Shown piece by piece: positions 11,001 through 26,300 of a stretch of 64,000 bases of DNA. Position 1 is the stretch's first letter. The number at the start of each line of letters is the position of its first letter. The notes under the pieces are model-generated. The model saw nothing but the letters and a program-made list of their open reading frames with translations, was not told the origin of the DNA and searched no databases. Made by a program: the position numbers and the translations under genes. The stretch lies in the NCBI RefSeq assembly GCF_028372415.1, contig NC_092878.1, positions 30,967,903-31,031,902 on the forward strand, given 5' to 3'. This DNA is from Notamacropus eugenii. Lineage: Eukaryota > Chordata > Mammalia > Diprotodontia > Macropodidae.

Positions 11001-14000
11001 CTTAGCAGGTAGATTCTCAAGTATTTTACACATTCTGTAGTTATTTAAAAAGAATTTCTCTTTTTACCTCTTCCTCCTGAGTTATGTTGGTAATATGCAG
11101 AAATGCTAATGATTTCTGTGGGTTTATTTTATATCTTGTAAATTTGCTGAAGTTGTTTGAATTAATTCTTCAGTTAACTCTCTCGAGCTTTCTATGTAAA
11201 CCGTTACATCATATGCAAAAAGTGTAACTGTGTTTCTTCTGTCCATGCTTATTGCCTCAGTTTCTCTTTCATGTCTTACTGCTCTAGCTAGCATTTCTAA
11301 CATTCTATCAAATTGTGGTCGTGATAATGGACATCCTTACTTTACCCTTAATCTGATTCAAAGACTTATAAGTTTATCATTACATATAATGCTGGCTTTG
11401 GTTATAGATAAATACTACTTTTCAAATTAAGGAAAATACGTTTATTCCTGTGCTAGTTCCTAGTCTTTTTCAAACAGGAATGGGTGTTGTATCTTGTCAA
11501 ACGCTTTTCTACATCTCATAAAATCATGATTTTTGCCATTATGATTAACATGGTCAGTTAGGTTTATAGTTTTACTAATATCTAACAAACAATGCCTTCT
11601 TGCTATAAATCCAACGTGGTCATACTGACATGTCTGTGCTATGTTGCTGAAGTCTACCTGTAAATATTTCATTGAAACATTTTGTATTGTTTTCATTAGA
11701 CATATCAGTTTATAGTTTCCTTTTCTTTGTTTTAATGTTTTTTTAAACTTATCCAATGAGGAAATTTGTTTTGTTTGACTATACATATTTATTACAAGAG
11801 TTTTGTTTTACTTTCTTTTTCATTGATGAGTGAAGGTGGGATGGAGAGAAAGTAGATTTAGGTTAATTGAAAAAAAGCAAAATTTCATTTAAATAAATTC
11901 CACAGAAGAGGATGGCAGCTTACTCTCTAGCTGTCAGGACTGTCCCTGTCCAGCTCCATTCTGGCAGACTTACCTTCACTAGAATACTCAGCTGGGCAGC
12001 CCCACGCTCATCTAGAGGGCCCAGATTCTGGCTGACCAGTGAGCAGAAACTGTGACAGAGATCTAGGATTTCATTCAGGCAGTGGAACACCTATATTAAA
12101 AAAAAAAATAGTAAAAGAAGGAAAATGGGCATGTTATGGGGAATGACAGCTTAGAGGATTCAGGGTCTTCTATTCCCAAGAACACGCCTACAATTCTAAC
12201 CTTTCTTCTTGGGCTCCAGGCTTATGTCTCTGATTGCTGGATATATTCATTTTAATTGGAATGTCCTATGGTACCTCAAATTCAGTATGTTTGAACAACT
12301 CATTATCTTTAGTTACTCAAAACTACTTTACCCTTTGGGATTCCCAATTTCTAGTCATTATCTCCTGAACATGCCACAGAAAATCCATGAATGTCTTTAT
12401 TCATTCTATATATCCCCTGTATGGCATGTACAAAATACACTTCTTTTTTCCTCTTTTTATTTTTCCATTTCTCTAAGTCTTTCTTCAAGGCCTAACTTAA
12501 GACCCACTTCTTCCATGAAACCTTGACTGCCCTAATTTTTACCAAGCACTCTAGCATTTACTGGCTGTGCCATTTATTTGGTGCTATAGTAACAATACAA
12601 TTGTATGCATAATCTGTCTTCCCAATTACACTGTAATCTCCTTGAGAGGTTTGGATCCTGACTGTCTGATATACAGCCTTAATGGAGCAGGTGCTAAAGG
12701 ACTACTTGTTGATGAAGTTCTAGTTCCATCATCCCCTCTCCAAAGTAGAACTGAACTCAAACCATCCAAGGCAGGCAGCTGATCCTTATGCAGGGGTGGG
12801 GAACCTGCAGCCTCCAGACCACATATGGCCCTCTAGGTCCTTGAGTGAATCCAAACCACACAGAACAAATCCCCTTAATAAAAGGGTTTGCTCTGTAAAA
12901 CTTGGACTCAGTCAGGGCCACACTTGAGGACCTAGAGGGTCACATGTGGCCTGGAGGCCAGAGGTTCCCCACCCCCATCCTAATAGTTCACAGACATCTT
13001 TAGCAGAACAAGCATTTCACTCACTCTTACTTTTCATCATTACCACACATACACGCTAATGTAAAGCAGTTTCTGTTTCCTTTGCCTTAGACTATTCTTC
13101 TGTTCCTTATCTATCTCAGAAACCTGAATACATACCATCTGTGCTGTCTCCTATTTATAAATATTGAGAAATACCAACAAAAATGGGGAATAAAGATCTG
13201 ATTAATGGAAGCCTGTTGTCTTGTCAACTCAATCAGCATCTGAAGAAGGGGAAGATTTAGTGCTATAAAAACTTCAGAAAGCCAAACGAGCCCCACTTAC
13301 AGGTTTCAGCAAGATGAATGACTGAGCCAGCAAGTTGCTCAGGAAGTGGTCATGAGCCAACTGGATGCTCTCAAAATCCCTTGTGGAGTTAATCTGATGG
13401 AGGAGCTGGGAGAATTGAGACTCCAGCACATCTACCTGAAGGAGAATTAGAAGTAATTAAAGTATTTTATGGGACACAATCACTGTAGGAGAGAAAGGAT
13501 AGTGAGGCATCTGAAAAATAAAACACAGAAAACTCCCCTGTGCTCTTGAATTGACCAAGAAAGCCCTTGTTATGTGGCATGACATTGGTAGGGAAAGCTG
13601 AAAACCTGGTTCAACCCAGCCTCCTGTCATTAAAGCAGATGTTTTATGTTCATACTGACTGACTCAGTTACATTTTATTAAAATTTAAAGACTTATGGAA
13701 CACTTCAAAAAGCCAAAACTGCAGTGATGCCAAAGACCTGAGATTTCATCCCGAGGATGCTTCCTTCAGTGAATTATATTGCCACCACTCTATACTTTAG
13801 CAGACAGTCTTTGTGAATTGCTGTGACCAAACCAATTCATCAGCTGACAATCAACCATCTAATGTGAAGCCTTTCCTAACTTAGTGAGGCTGGTCATATG
13901 GTCAGGACTTGCACTTTACTGACAACTTGCAAAAAATCTCAGGGTCAGCTTCCTGTCACAACAAAACAGAGCAGGATTTTAGGGTGATGCCAATGTCATC

Positions 14001-17000
14001 CTATCCACAAGAACTTAATAAGTGCCTTAGTGGTGCTGCTCATATGAGATTGTTAGTGCTTCTGGGGCTTCTTATGCCTCATCAATACCATTCCACATAG
14101 CAATCCTAAAAACCACGGCCAATTTTTTTCTCTCATGAGTGTTCCCCCAGGGCAAGAATAAAACATCCCTGCAAGACCTTTCTCCTGCCCTTTCTTCATC
14201 TCCCATGTACCATTCAACTTTCAGCACAGACCTGGAGATAATACTGAAGATTATCCACCAAGAAGGCCATGTGGTTCCGTAGGCGCCATTTAATGGCATC
14301 GCTCTGGTTAGACTTGAGATGCTTGCGCTGCATTTGGAGAGCCCAGCAGTGCTGCAGTTCTGCCTGCACTCGTCGTACGCTGAGCAAGTACTTGAAGACA
14401 ACATTGTACCTGTGTCCAAAACAACCACCGTGAAGCTAGACTCTTCCATTCCCAGCTACCTCCCCTTTCCCCTCAGTCAAGTCCCAGATTCCTCCTCTTC
14501 CTCCCTTTTTCTTTCCCATTTTCAAAAAGAAAGGATTTGAAGCTAGCCAGAGAAGGGCCCTCTCTACTGGAGGCAAAGTCCTTGTTCCTTTCTCCTGAGG
14601 CTCAGCCCAATGCATGTTTCTGTCCCAGGACTTTCCATTTCACTCATGGGAGGCCCAGCATTCCAAACAGCCTCTGCTCCTTCTACCTTTACTTTGCAAG
14701 TCATGCCAAACAACACCTGCCTTACAAAGTTCACTGAACTATACAGAGGTCATGAGAAACAACAGGTGACCAGCCTTTGGGGAATGTAAACCCCTCAAAG
14801 GCAGGCATGTTTTTTCCACAATCTCTTAGGGCTCAGGATTGTGCCATGTGCATGATGAACTCTTAATGTTATGTAATGGTTAGCTGTCTGAGAGTGATAC
14901 AACGTTCTTTGAAAAGGAATGAGTTTCCTATCTCCACAAATATCCAAATGGTGGTTGAATTACTCTTTCAGAGAAAGAACTCCTGCCCTGGGAGTGAGGC
15001 TGTACTACATAACTTGTATGGTCCCTTCCAATTCTAGAGTCTGTGATTCTAAACTTTTTATTCCTCCCTAGGTCGTGACAGCTGCTGACATGGGAGAAAT
15101 GTCAGAGGACACATACTGAAGACAAGCACTTGGAAGAAGAGTTGATTCCTAGGGGAACTGGAACTATGTGACCTCTCATCTTGGCATGAGTTTACACAGA
15201 AAAATAAGAAACCTAATTTCCTTCAATTCTAAAATAATCCCTGTTGAAACCTGCCTTCTTCAAAGGGCTCAAGGACACATCCAGCATCAAGCTTATTATG
15301 CCGATCACTGCCACCTCAAATTAATTTCAAAAACAGAAGCAACATGGCATATGAGGAAGACCTAGGAGTTTGGAGGTTATTGAATCCAACCCCCTCATTC
15401 AACAGATGAGGACACTAAGGCCTGGGGGCTTTACATGACTTGCCCATCAACAGAGAGGCAGCCAATGGCACAGCCAGGATTCACACTCAGGTTTAGTGAT
15501 TCCAAGGTGAATGCTATTTCTACTAAACCATACTACTTCCCCAAGGGCTCTTTTACCAGAAGTTCTCTAAACAGTTTTAGATCAGCATCTGCAGGTTAAA
15601 TAGACTGGGGTGGAGATGGATGGATTCTTGAAGTTGTATCTCCTGGGCCTGCAGATTACTAACAACTGGTCAGAGGGCCTCTATCTTCCCTGCCATAGTT
15701 AGTGTTTGCTAGCAAAAAGCTCACAGAGGTCTTGTAAACCTACTTCTCCAGGACAGCAGGAGTGAAGAGAATGTGGAGAGGCCACTGCACTTTGTAGGAA
15801 AGACCTAGGGCTGCCCAGCCTGACGCAGGGGCTTCTCGGGGAGAGGTGTCCCGAGAAGGTGCTTCTCGTGCTTGAGTAACATCTAAGGCAAAAAAAAAAA
15901 AAAGAAAAAGAAAATGAAGAAACTTCAGTCTAATTAAGACAGACAACTTGTTTTGTTGAAAGAAGAATGCACATGAATAACATGAGAGAAAAAACCAGGG
16001 GGATGTCTAAGACACAAGGAGGAAAACATAGTGGGCAGAGGGCAAGGAAACAATGTGTAGGCAGGTTTTTTGGTAGATCTTAGAGATTATTTTGTTGTCT
16101 TTAGAGACAGAGGCAGCTGGAATAAGACAAGAACTGACGCATGGCATAATGAAAAAACCCTTGGCTGCTAATGAAGTGGTCTGGATTCCAATCCTGGCTG
16201 TGCCACTCATGAGTCTCGGTAAGTCGCGTAACCACCCTGTATCCCTGTTTCTTAATCTTTAAAATGAAGAGGCTGAACTAGAAGATTTCTTAGGACCCCC
16301 TGAGTGCTAAAGGTAGATAACTCTAAGATGAAAACCATATAAGCGTCTTCAGAGAAGGAAGCAGCATCAGGAAAAAAGGGAGGAACAATGATATGCGAAG
16401 GAGAGAGAAAGGGAATTAATACCCTTATGTTCCTTTCCATGGTACTCAATTGTCAGGTGAAGCAGAGGGAGGAGGTTGTCATCATCTAACAGCACCTTGT
16501 GGGCAGACTGCTGGAAGGCCACATTAACATCTGGCAGAGAGAAAGAACAAGGAGCAAATAATAGCACCTGGCTATATGATGAAGCCTGGAAGAAATGTTC
16601 TCCCATCCAACCCTGCCTGACCGTCAGGAACAAACACTATTTGACTTTGGGGTCCAGACCACACCATTTCATACAGATATCATTGGTTATGTGGCTGCTT
16701 GTCCCAGGAGATGACTGCAGTGTGATGGAAGCTATCCAGGCCCACTGAAATGGCTTCCCTAGGCAGCAACAGAAGGTAAGGAGGCTGCCCCTCAAGCCCT
16801 CAATGAAGAAGCTGAGAGTTGGGCTCTTCTCTCAAGGAAAGTAACTTAGTCATTCACTCTTCTGTTGAGTACTTACCATGCTCAGTTACTGCAGTGGGCG
16901 GTGTCTTTAACATATGCTGGGCTGTGTCAATGAAGGCCTGGAACAGTTCTCCTCGTCCCAGCAGGTAAAAGTCTTTAATGATCTTTGAAAAAGAATGTCA

Positions 17001-20000
17001 GTATACAAGTCAACAATCACACAAGTCTTAGGAATTCTTCGCTATCCAAGGAATTGAATTCAATCCAATTAAAGCATTCACAAAGCTCCTATTATGTATA
17101 AGGCACTGTCCAAGGAGAGAGGAACACACAGAAGAAAATTAAATTACCCCTACTGTTGAGTGGCTTATAGTCTACTTGGGAGATGGAATATTTACCTAAA
17201 TAAGTAAAACTAAAGATAAATTAGAGCAGAAAGCACTAAAAACTGGGGAGATAAGCGAAGGCTTCCCTGAGGAAGTGGAACCCAAGTTAAGCCTTGAAGG
17301 AAGAAGATGAGGACTTTTGCAAAGCAGAGATGACAAAGGAATGCATTCCAGACATGGGGGGGATGGCTCATGTGAGAAGAAAGAGGCTGGAGACGAAGCA
17401 TTTGGGAACAGTTAGTTATCATAATGGTCAGAACACAGAGCTCATGAAAGGGAATAGTATGAAGTAACACTGGCAAAGTAGGTTCCCAGACTGTAGAAAG
17501 GCTTTTAAACTAGAAACAGTGCAGAGCTGTCTCCTTAATTAGGACCCAACTAACACATGGATTTGGAGGCAGCGTGGTACAGTGGATAAAGAGCCAACCT
17601 CAGAGTCAAGAAGACCTGGGTCCAAGTCCCTTTTGGGATAGATCTTGGTTGTATGACCCTGGGCAAATCACTCAACCTCCACATAAATTCTCTAAAACAA
17701 GGAGTTGCAGAGAAGGTACTGATATACACTGATAGAATGTTTTTCCTTGGGAATTCCCCATACCAATGAACACAGTGTCATTTCCTTCCTGTCCCCAACA
17801 GATGGATGTGAGATTCTGCCCCTCTAAACAGGCATATCAAGAAGAGAAATTTTAGTGGTGCTGTTAAGCCAGGAAGATTACAGTATATTTGATATCTTTA
17901 CTTGGTGGCAACACAAATGATAAAATTACAAGAAAACTTATGTCTATCTCTTTGTCCTACAGTATGGTATATCTCTACAATCATGTTTGTATTTACAGAA
18001 GCAAATCCTGGAAGGAATTATTCCTTCAGATGACACCCAGCAATGGGCTGCTCATTTTGGGGAAGAGTATACAAGGTCATCCTAAGAATCCAGGGATAGG
18101 TTTTTTTCCCCAAATCAATAGAGTTAGGGAAGGCAAAGGTCATTTCCTGTTAGTTACATTTTAACAATAAAGAAAAATAAATGAAACTATTACCTTTAGT
18201 TGGCCTAATAAATCTGACTCCTCCACCATAAGTTTCCATAGATGCTGAGGAAACAAGAACATCAGTGAAATCCCATTTTGAGAACACCATTACAAAGGAG
18301 GATTCTTTATTTAAAAAGCTGCTCTATATTCCACTGAATGACTCAGGAAAGAATACTACTCATATGATCATGACAATAAACTGTCTACAAAAAACCCTTC
18401 TGAAAACCTGCTACTAGACCCTGTACAGACGGCAGCAGCAAGAGAGCTTAGCCCTTCGTCCTTTTGTTCTTTAGTGGAAAACCCAATCTGGTCCCAAGCT
18501 CCCGTGGAGCAGAAATACACACACAAAGTGAAACAAAGATCTCATCTATGCCTTCAACTAAAGAAAACGTTGTGACGCGAGATGCTGAGTGGATTGTGTC
18601 TCTGTCACCGTCAGGCAGCTAGCAAGGCATTCCATGTCCCATAAGAGACTGAGCTCAGTAAGAGGGAAGGACACTTACTATGGCAGCATTCCTAAAACCC
18701 AAAGACGGAGAAAGCGTCTGGCCTGAGGAATCATTTCTTCACCCTGGTCTCTAGTGCCAGCTAGAAGAAGCAGCTGCTGTGCTCCACTCTCTATCTTTCC
18801 AGGTCAATCCACCCCCTCAGAAAACATATGCTGGATCAGACACTTAAAAGGCAAACCTCAGCAACAGTGCTGCGTATCCGGTCCACCACCAGCTCAAAAT
18901 CCACAAGGCTGAAAAGAGGCTGCTGCTTGAGGCGATGCAGCTCGGCAGCAAAGGTGTCTTCTTGATTCTTTAAAATAGATCCTGTGTATCATGGACAGTA
19001 GGAGGAGAGACCCTCAGAGCTATGCTATCAACAACGCTCTGATTCTTTCATTTGTTACTATAGACAATCTAACTAACCAGGGTCTAGTAAATACAGGGCA
19101 ATAATTTTTGCTCTTAACCACTGGGTGCCACTTCCCTTGCTTTGAAGATTTCTGACAAGAAGCATCATGGTGCCCTCTTACAAGATTTATTTCAAAATAT
19201 GATGTACTACACTGACCACTGCCTTGGCTCATGAGGCAATGGGCAATAAAAGCTGCTCTTGACCAGCTCTTGGGGATGAGATGTTAAGACAGGACTTCCT
19301 ACCTTTTCTGGTCAGATTCACATTCTGATTCTCAAACATCTGTACAGACTCTCCTACAAACAGGATTTTTTCAGCGACTCTCACTGGAATATAGGAAGGA
19401 AGTATTTCCACCCGAAGGGAAAACTGCTTCAGGGATGGGGCCAGCATGTTCTCTTCCTCAATCAGGCGCTGGGTGAGGAGATACAGAGTGACAAAGGAAA
19501 CAAGAAAGTATGCAGTAACTCTATCTATCTCCATCCTTTATATTCCATAGTTAATATATTGGGCAATAGGGACTTTAAACCCAGGGATGTACAACTCCCA
19601 CCTGCCAGGCATGTACTGTGCTTGCAAGGAGGTAGTCTAGCCTGGTGGCTAGCAGGCAGGAGAGGCACAACACATGAACGTTCTAGTTCTAGCATTGCCA
19701 TTAACTAGTTACAGGACTCTAGCTAAATCATTCAACTGCTCTGAGCCTTAGTTCCTTCCTCTGTAAAATGAGTAGGTTGGACTAGACCTGTGAAGTCCTA
19801 AAAAAAAAATCCTATTATGCTCAGTTCCAAGAATTTATGATTCTTATGTAATACACTGGCATCTATATAGGTTTTTGTGAATCCTAATTAAGACCTTGAG
19901 CTGCATCAAAAAGCTGCCAGAGAGACACAACTTAAGGAGCTGTCCACTTCCTAAGTATGGTATTAGTATGGTATGAAGAAGGCCTCACAACTGCCCAGCC

Positions 20001-23000
20001 TAATGGATTATCATAGACTCACGGGTCTGGAACTGGATCAAGTCCAATCTCATTTTAGAGACGAGGAAAATAGGCCCCAGGGAGGTTAAGTCTGGACCTA
20101 GACAAACAAGCAAAGGAGGTGGGGGTTGTACTCTTCAGCGCTCTTTCCCATGCATCCTGCAAACCTCATTCAGACAAAGGCAAATATCAGGAGGGACAGG
20201 CTGAAGGAAGTGGCGCAGATGGCACCGAGGTGGCAGGCTCAGTGCAAGCTCATGTGAGAGGGCGAAGGGGTCACTATCTGGTGGAATGTACTGCCTTTCC
20301 CTTCAAATCCTCACCAGGTCCTGAAGTTCTCGTAACTGCTTCCCTGTCAGGCCTCCAATGCCCAGGTCTTCCTCCTCCTCCTCCAGTTGAGTAGAGACAA
20401 GGCCAGAAGATGGGCCCTGTTTAATAAAGAACTCTTCGTGTTGGTCCAAGAGGAGGCCATGTAGCATCCAGGCAGAAAGCTGCTTGTACATGACCCCATG
20501 GCACACTGCCAAGATCCTGAGTGGAGAAAGGGAGAGAAAAACCAATGCCATAAAAGCCCTTGCTGGGCACAAACACCCAGGCCATTCTGGGACGTCACTA
20601 GAGGGTACTGGCCAAGATCTGAGTAAGAATTTGGTGAGTCAGAAGGGAAACTGTCCATTACACTAAAAATAATCATTCCATTTTTATTCCTATCTTTTTG
20701 GAATTAGTCATTAAATTTCTTATAATTAAAGTTCCCATATTAAGTTTAAAATGTCCTTCAGCTATTTTGACAGTTTCTTTTCCATATTGTTTATTCTCAC
20801 CCTGCGTAAGAGTTTCAGAGCTGAAAATTCCTGCTAAAACACAATGAGATGAGCTCAGAGAAGTCTGTTTCTCTGCCAGCAAAAGCAGTTTGCTCCTTTT
20901 CTCTTGTTTCACCAAAAAGGAAGGGAATGGATGTGGTAAGGGAGGATGACTCAATTAGAAATGGAGCATTACAAAAATACATGAAAAGAGAAGATCAAGC
21001 ACCCTCTCCAGAACTAGCTCAAGTATTTCCAAGATGTTCTTGTGCAGTAACCAAATATTAGAATTAGAAGGAAACTTGGAGATCAGAGTCCAGTCTTTCC
21101 ACCCAGGACAGAAGCTTAACTTCAAGTTTTAAAGAAGGTAAGATAAAATGGGCAATATGAGCTGGTTCCCTACCACCGCCAGCATCAAACAGAAAATTCT
21201 CTGCTTAGCCCCCTTCTTACCTTTCCGGTCTTCTTATCCTCTACTTCTCTCCATATACTTTACGATCCAGCAGCTCCTGCCTTCTCCTAACTCCATGCTT
21301 TGTTACAGGCTGTCCCACTGCCTGGGAGGTTTTTCCTTCTACTCTCCACATGTTGGCTCCCTTGGCTTACTTCAGGACTCAGCTCAAATCCCACCATCTA
21401 CTGGAGGCCTTTCCTGGTCCCTCCCCAATACCAGTGGCTGATCTGAAATTACTTTTCAACTACTCCATATAAACAATATCTTATATGTAAATAGTTTAAA
21501 AGTTGTTTCTCCCATTAGGAAAATAAGATACTTGAGAGGAGGGACAGTATTTTTACCTTTCTTTGTATTTTCAGGCTTAGCAAAGAGCCTGGCAAATAGT
21601 AAACATTTAATAAAATGCCTGTTGACTTACTGACTGAAAATAGCAATTACTTTAAAAGATATACTCAAATATAGCCAAGCAAAACCCAGCATATATAATG
21701 GTAACACCCTAAGGATGATGGGATCTGACAATCAGAGGGACCTTAAAGTCATCCACACTAATTCATTCTCTTTTATGTAGTACCATCCTGGATTCTTTAT
21801 TGGCTGGCATCCTGGCCTCTCCTACTTTGATCATATAGACCTATCTGCTCAGTGTTAGCTTTTCAGTCCCATCTATTACTAACTATTTTGGAGAAGTTTT
21901 AGATCATATGCAAATAAAATGGTCTTGATGAACTGTGTCAATCTTATTTAAGTTTTTGTGACTTACTTTTCTAGCGCACTGCGTACAGGAGGCAGTCCCC
22001 CACAGCTGTATTTGTATACTGTTTCCAAGATCTGACACCCATGAATCTGTGGAAAAGATAAACTTCTAAAAATTATACAGTGCCTGCTGCACAGTTTAAA
22101 TTGTACATTCAGTTGTGATTGGTCCAGGAGGGACCTACTGAATCAATTCCAGTGGCACTTCCATAACTTTGTCCTTTCCTACCTCTTACACATCAACAGT
22201 GACTCCCTCATCTCACTCCCCCAATACACACACAAACACACACGCACACACTGATCCAGTGACAGTGGCCTCATTGCTGACATTCTGTCACTGGACTTCA
22301 GGCATTTTCCCCAGCTATCACTCATGCCTGGAAATCTTTCCTCCTCACCTCTGCCTCCTAGTTTTCCTGGATCCTTCAAGTCTCAGCTACAGTCCCCCCT
22401 TCTGCAAGAAGCCTTCCTGGATCCCCATATTTGCAGGTGCTACTAGCTACATATTCCATTGGGTTTCCTAAAAGTGACTGAATGGGTCAGTCAATCTACT
22501 CCTGAGCCAGATCTACTTGGGGATATGCCTATTAGCTTGTTCTGGAAGAAGAAAGTAGAACTTCTCCACAAAGATACTGCATAAGAATGTTTAAATGTTT
22601 AGATTACAGGTTCTAGATTCATCAGCCAAGAATGAATATGTTAATTCAGAAGTAAAAACTACCGGCCCCCCCATCAGCTTCTTTAAGGAGAGAGTTTTTA
22701 TCTTTGCTTCTGTAGTCAGAAAGGATAACATGGATGTAGCACATTTCCAATTGTGCAGAGTGAAGTCTAGTAAAATGTGCAAATCTTTTCTATTTCTGCT
22801 GAACTTCAGCCCACAGCATCCCTAGGCCCATCGTGGAAAAGAAGGTGAGTGAACCACCAGCTCTTCTTGGATTTTTCACTCTCCTTTCCCAATTGAAATG
22901 AGACAGAGAAGGCTAACATGGGAAAGGAGAGAAAATTTTCATCTGGCTCGTAACTCCATTCATGGTGGTACTTTTCTTCTCATTTTGGGGGGACAGGGGA

Positions 23001-23300
23001 GTGTAAAGAAGCTGCAGGGGTAGAGAGGTCCATGAAGAAGCCCACACAAGGCTTCCAGGAATGGAGGGGATGCACTTAAACAACTCACTGTGCATACAGC
23101 TGGATATGTGTCTACACAACACAAAATGAAGTAGAGGGCTGGCAACTGTTTGGTCCAATTCATCAAAGAAAGAAGCCAAATTAGATACTTTTGCCTCTGT
23201 GCTATGGTTACCTCTATGTGGGACTGAGTCCTACCCTTCATTCAATTCTTTGGCCTAAATTATCTGGTTGGGCTTTTTAGCTGAAGAAGTGGCACTTATT

Positions 23301-23343
<43 letters not shown>

Positions 23344-26300
23344 CATAAGTACAAGTGTGTATGTGTAAGAGAGGCAGACAGACAGATCAGAGTTGGGGGG
23401 GAGAGAAAGAGAAGGGGGCAAGAGGGAGGGAGCCCATATACATTAGTATTGATATGTATTCTGCATCTGTGTGACATTTACAAAGGTCTCATTAAATATC
23501 TCTGGGGTTGGGAGTGCGTAGAAGGAGGGAAAGAGGACAGGAGTGTGTCACATGCAACCCAATTGTCTCACTGCAGATTTTTTTAAAATGCTGTGGATGA
23601 ATTTGTAAAAATTATACTACTTTCAAGGCTGCTTCCTGTGATTGTTCTTATAACAACTCAAGAGAAAAGGACTCAGGGAGCCAGAGGGTACTTTTCACAA
23701 CCCAACTTGACTAGGTAATCTACTCAGCACTTGCTGATCTCAGAGTTACTAGCTCAGATCCCAAAAGCCAACAGTCTCCCAGAATACTTGGAATCAATTT
23801 TTCCATGACAGTAATAATAGCAACAACCTAAGTAAAAAGTACATTTAACAAAGTTAGGTGAATGACTTAGGCATGGTGACCTCTTAATACTGAAGCATGA
23901 CCTTGAGGAAAAAGCTCCTTGCTCCCATCAATGATCAACATGTATGATGCCTTTCCTTCTCAGGTCTAATTTCATGGTTCCCCCAAACACAACAGTTTGA
24001 AGAAATCTATGTGGTGCAAATCACTAAGCACACTGAATTACGTACATCATTAACCAGAATAAAAGAAGTGCTTACCTTCTGACTCTTAATCTGTTCAACA
24101 ACAACCATCACTGAGGGAAAAAGAAGTTGGAACTACAAAGCAAAGCAAAAGTTAATTAATCTAATGTAATCTCTTACGTGTTCCAAATGTAAGAGAGGGA
24201 GTATAAACATAAGCTCTGGAAATGATGGCGTTTCTGAATGAAGATAGAGAGATCAACTCCAGCCAGAAGAGGCAAAAAAAGGGCCTACTCCTCTCAGCCT
24301 ATCTTTAGCTAGAAACACCTATTTTGGAGGCTGGCAGGATAGTCAGTATAACATCAACATGGACAACTTTAGTACCAAATGTTAAGAGACGATTTATCTT
24401 CAGAATTCATGAAATAATGCTCATATAATAAAGCAGATTAAATGTACAAAATGTAAAATTTTAGATTCAAATTCCGAATCTGGAAGTAGGAGAGCTCTTC
24501 AAAATACTAGATTAGTCAAATATACCTAAAAGACTGAGAGAACAGACAAAAAGAACCCAAGATATTCCATTATCTACAAAGATACCTGGTCCAAGGAGTA
24601 ATTGACATGTGATATGGAAAGGTGAGGGTCAGCAAGGAACTGCAATAAAAAACATAATTAGAAAAACAGCATCTCAAAAAGTTTCTAACCTATGACCTAA
24701 GAACACTGGCTGGGGAGAGGGAGAGAACAGACCTTGTGGTAATGAGTGCTTTTAGGTTCCCACAGAAGATAGTGATACAGGGTCACTAAAGTGATACAGG
24801 TCACTAAAAACTGAAAGCAAAATGTTCACAGAATACCCTGGAACCTCTTACAGAGGCAAGAAGTTACTTTGATCATTAAATGAACAATACGGAGAGCTTA
24901 TAGTGGTATATGCTCATTAAAGGCATTTTCCCAATTCTGAAACCCTAATTAAAGGAAGACAAGCTATGGTGGGGAGGGAGGACCGCATTTTCTTTCCAAG
25001 GATGTGGTCTAGTGAGGAAACTGGGGGACTCAGGGGCATTACTGCCTGCTTCTTTCTCCTCTTCTCTACCTCACCTCTTGCTCCAAGTCAAGCAGTGCTT
25101 GACGATATGGCTGCAGGATGGAGTCCAGACCTGTGCAGAAGGCCCGCAAATAAATTCCATGTAATCCACCCTGGCCTTGCTGGGACAGATGGTGATCCTG
25201 CGATTAAACAAAGGCTAATTAAATTAGCTCCAGGATTGGGACTTGCAGATCAAGTGCTGAACCTGGAGTCACAAAGACCTGAGTTCAAATATGGCTTCAA
25301 AACACCTCCTAGCTGTGGAACCCTAGACATGTAAAACTTCCTCTGTCTGCCTCAGTTTCCTTTGTAAAATGAGGATACTAACAGCACCTACCTCCCAGAG
25401 CTGCTGTGAGGACCAAATGGTACATCTGTCAAGTGCTTTACAAAATCCTTTAAGTATTATTTAAATACTATCCTTTTTGTTGTTATTACGTCATTATTAG
25501 TTGTACTGCTGATGTTTGAATAGCTGTGTCAAATTAACCTCCGTAAGAAGAAACATACAACGGATTGAGGGAAATAGTTTGCCCATTAACATTGTTGGAC
25601 CACAGATTGACAACACCAAAGGTCCTTGGAGTTCATCCAGTCCAACTTTCTCACTTCAGAGATGAGGAAGAGGTTCAGAGAGGTTAAGTGATCTGTCCAA
25701 GGTCACAAGAGGTAGAACTGGGGACTGAGTCCAGATTTGGTGCAGTGTGGAGCACTGGTCCTAAGACAAAGGAAAACTGAACTCTAGTGCTGGTTCCAAG
25801 ACCGATTAGGTGAACAGCCTGAAGCAAAGTCACCTCACTTCTCTGAGTCTGGGTTTACTTCTCTGTAAAATGGGAAAAATATATTTATACTCCCTACCTA
25901 AAAGGATGTTGCGAGGAAAGCATTTTGTAAATATTTATATCAGTGTGAGTCATAATTCCTATTCCCACCTTCCAAAACTGATGTCATGTTTATTTTAAGC
26001 CAGAACCTTCTTAACCCTTTGCCTTAAGGAAGAATAAAAACTTTGTGATGAAAAAAGAAAAAGGACAGAATTCCTCCTCTGTTGAAAAAAATCCATCTTC
26101 CTTGAGAACTATTGGATCTGCGGAACCCATATTTTTAACTCAAACTTGAGCAAAAGCCCAGCCAGAAGTCTAAATTTAAAACCAGCCTCCAACTCCCTTC
26201 TCTCTCTTTCTAATGTGTATAATGCCACTCATAGACAGATGTTCTTCTGAGACCAGAGAGGTTCTGTTACTTCCTCAAAGGTCACATAGGAAGTATGTGA

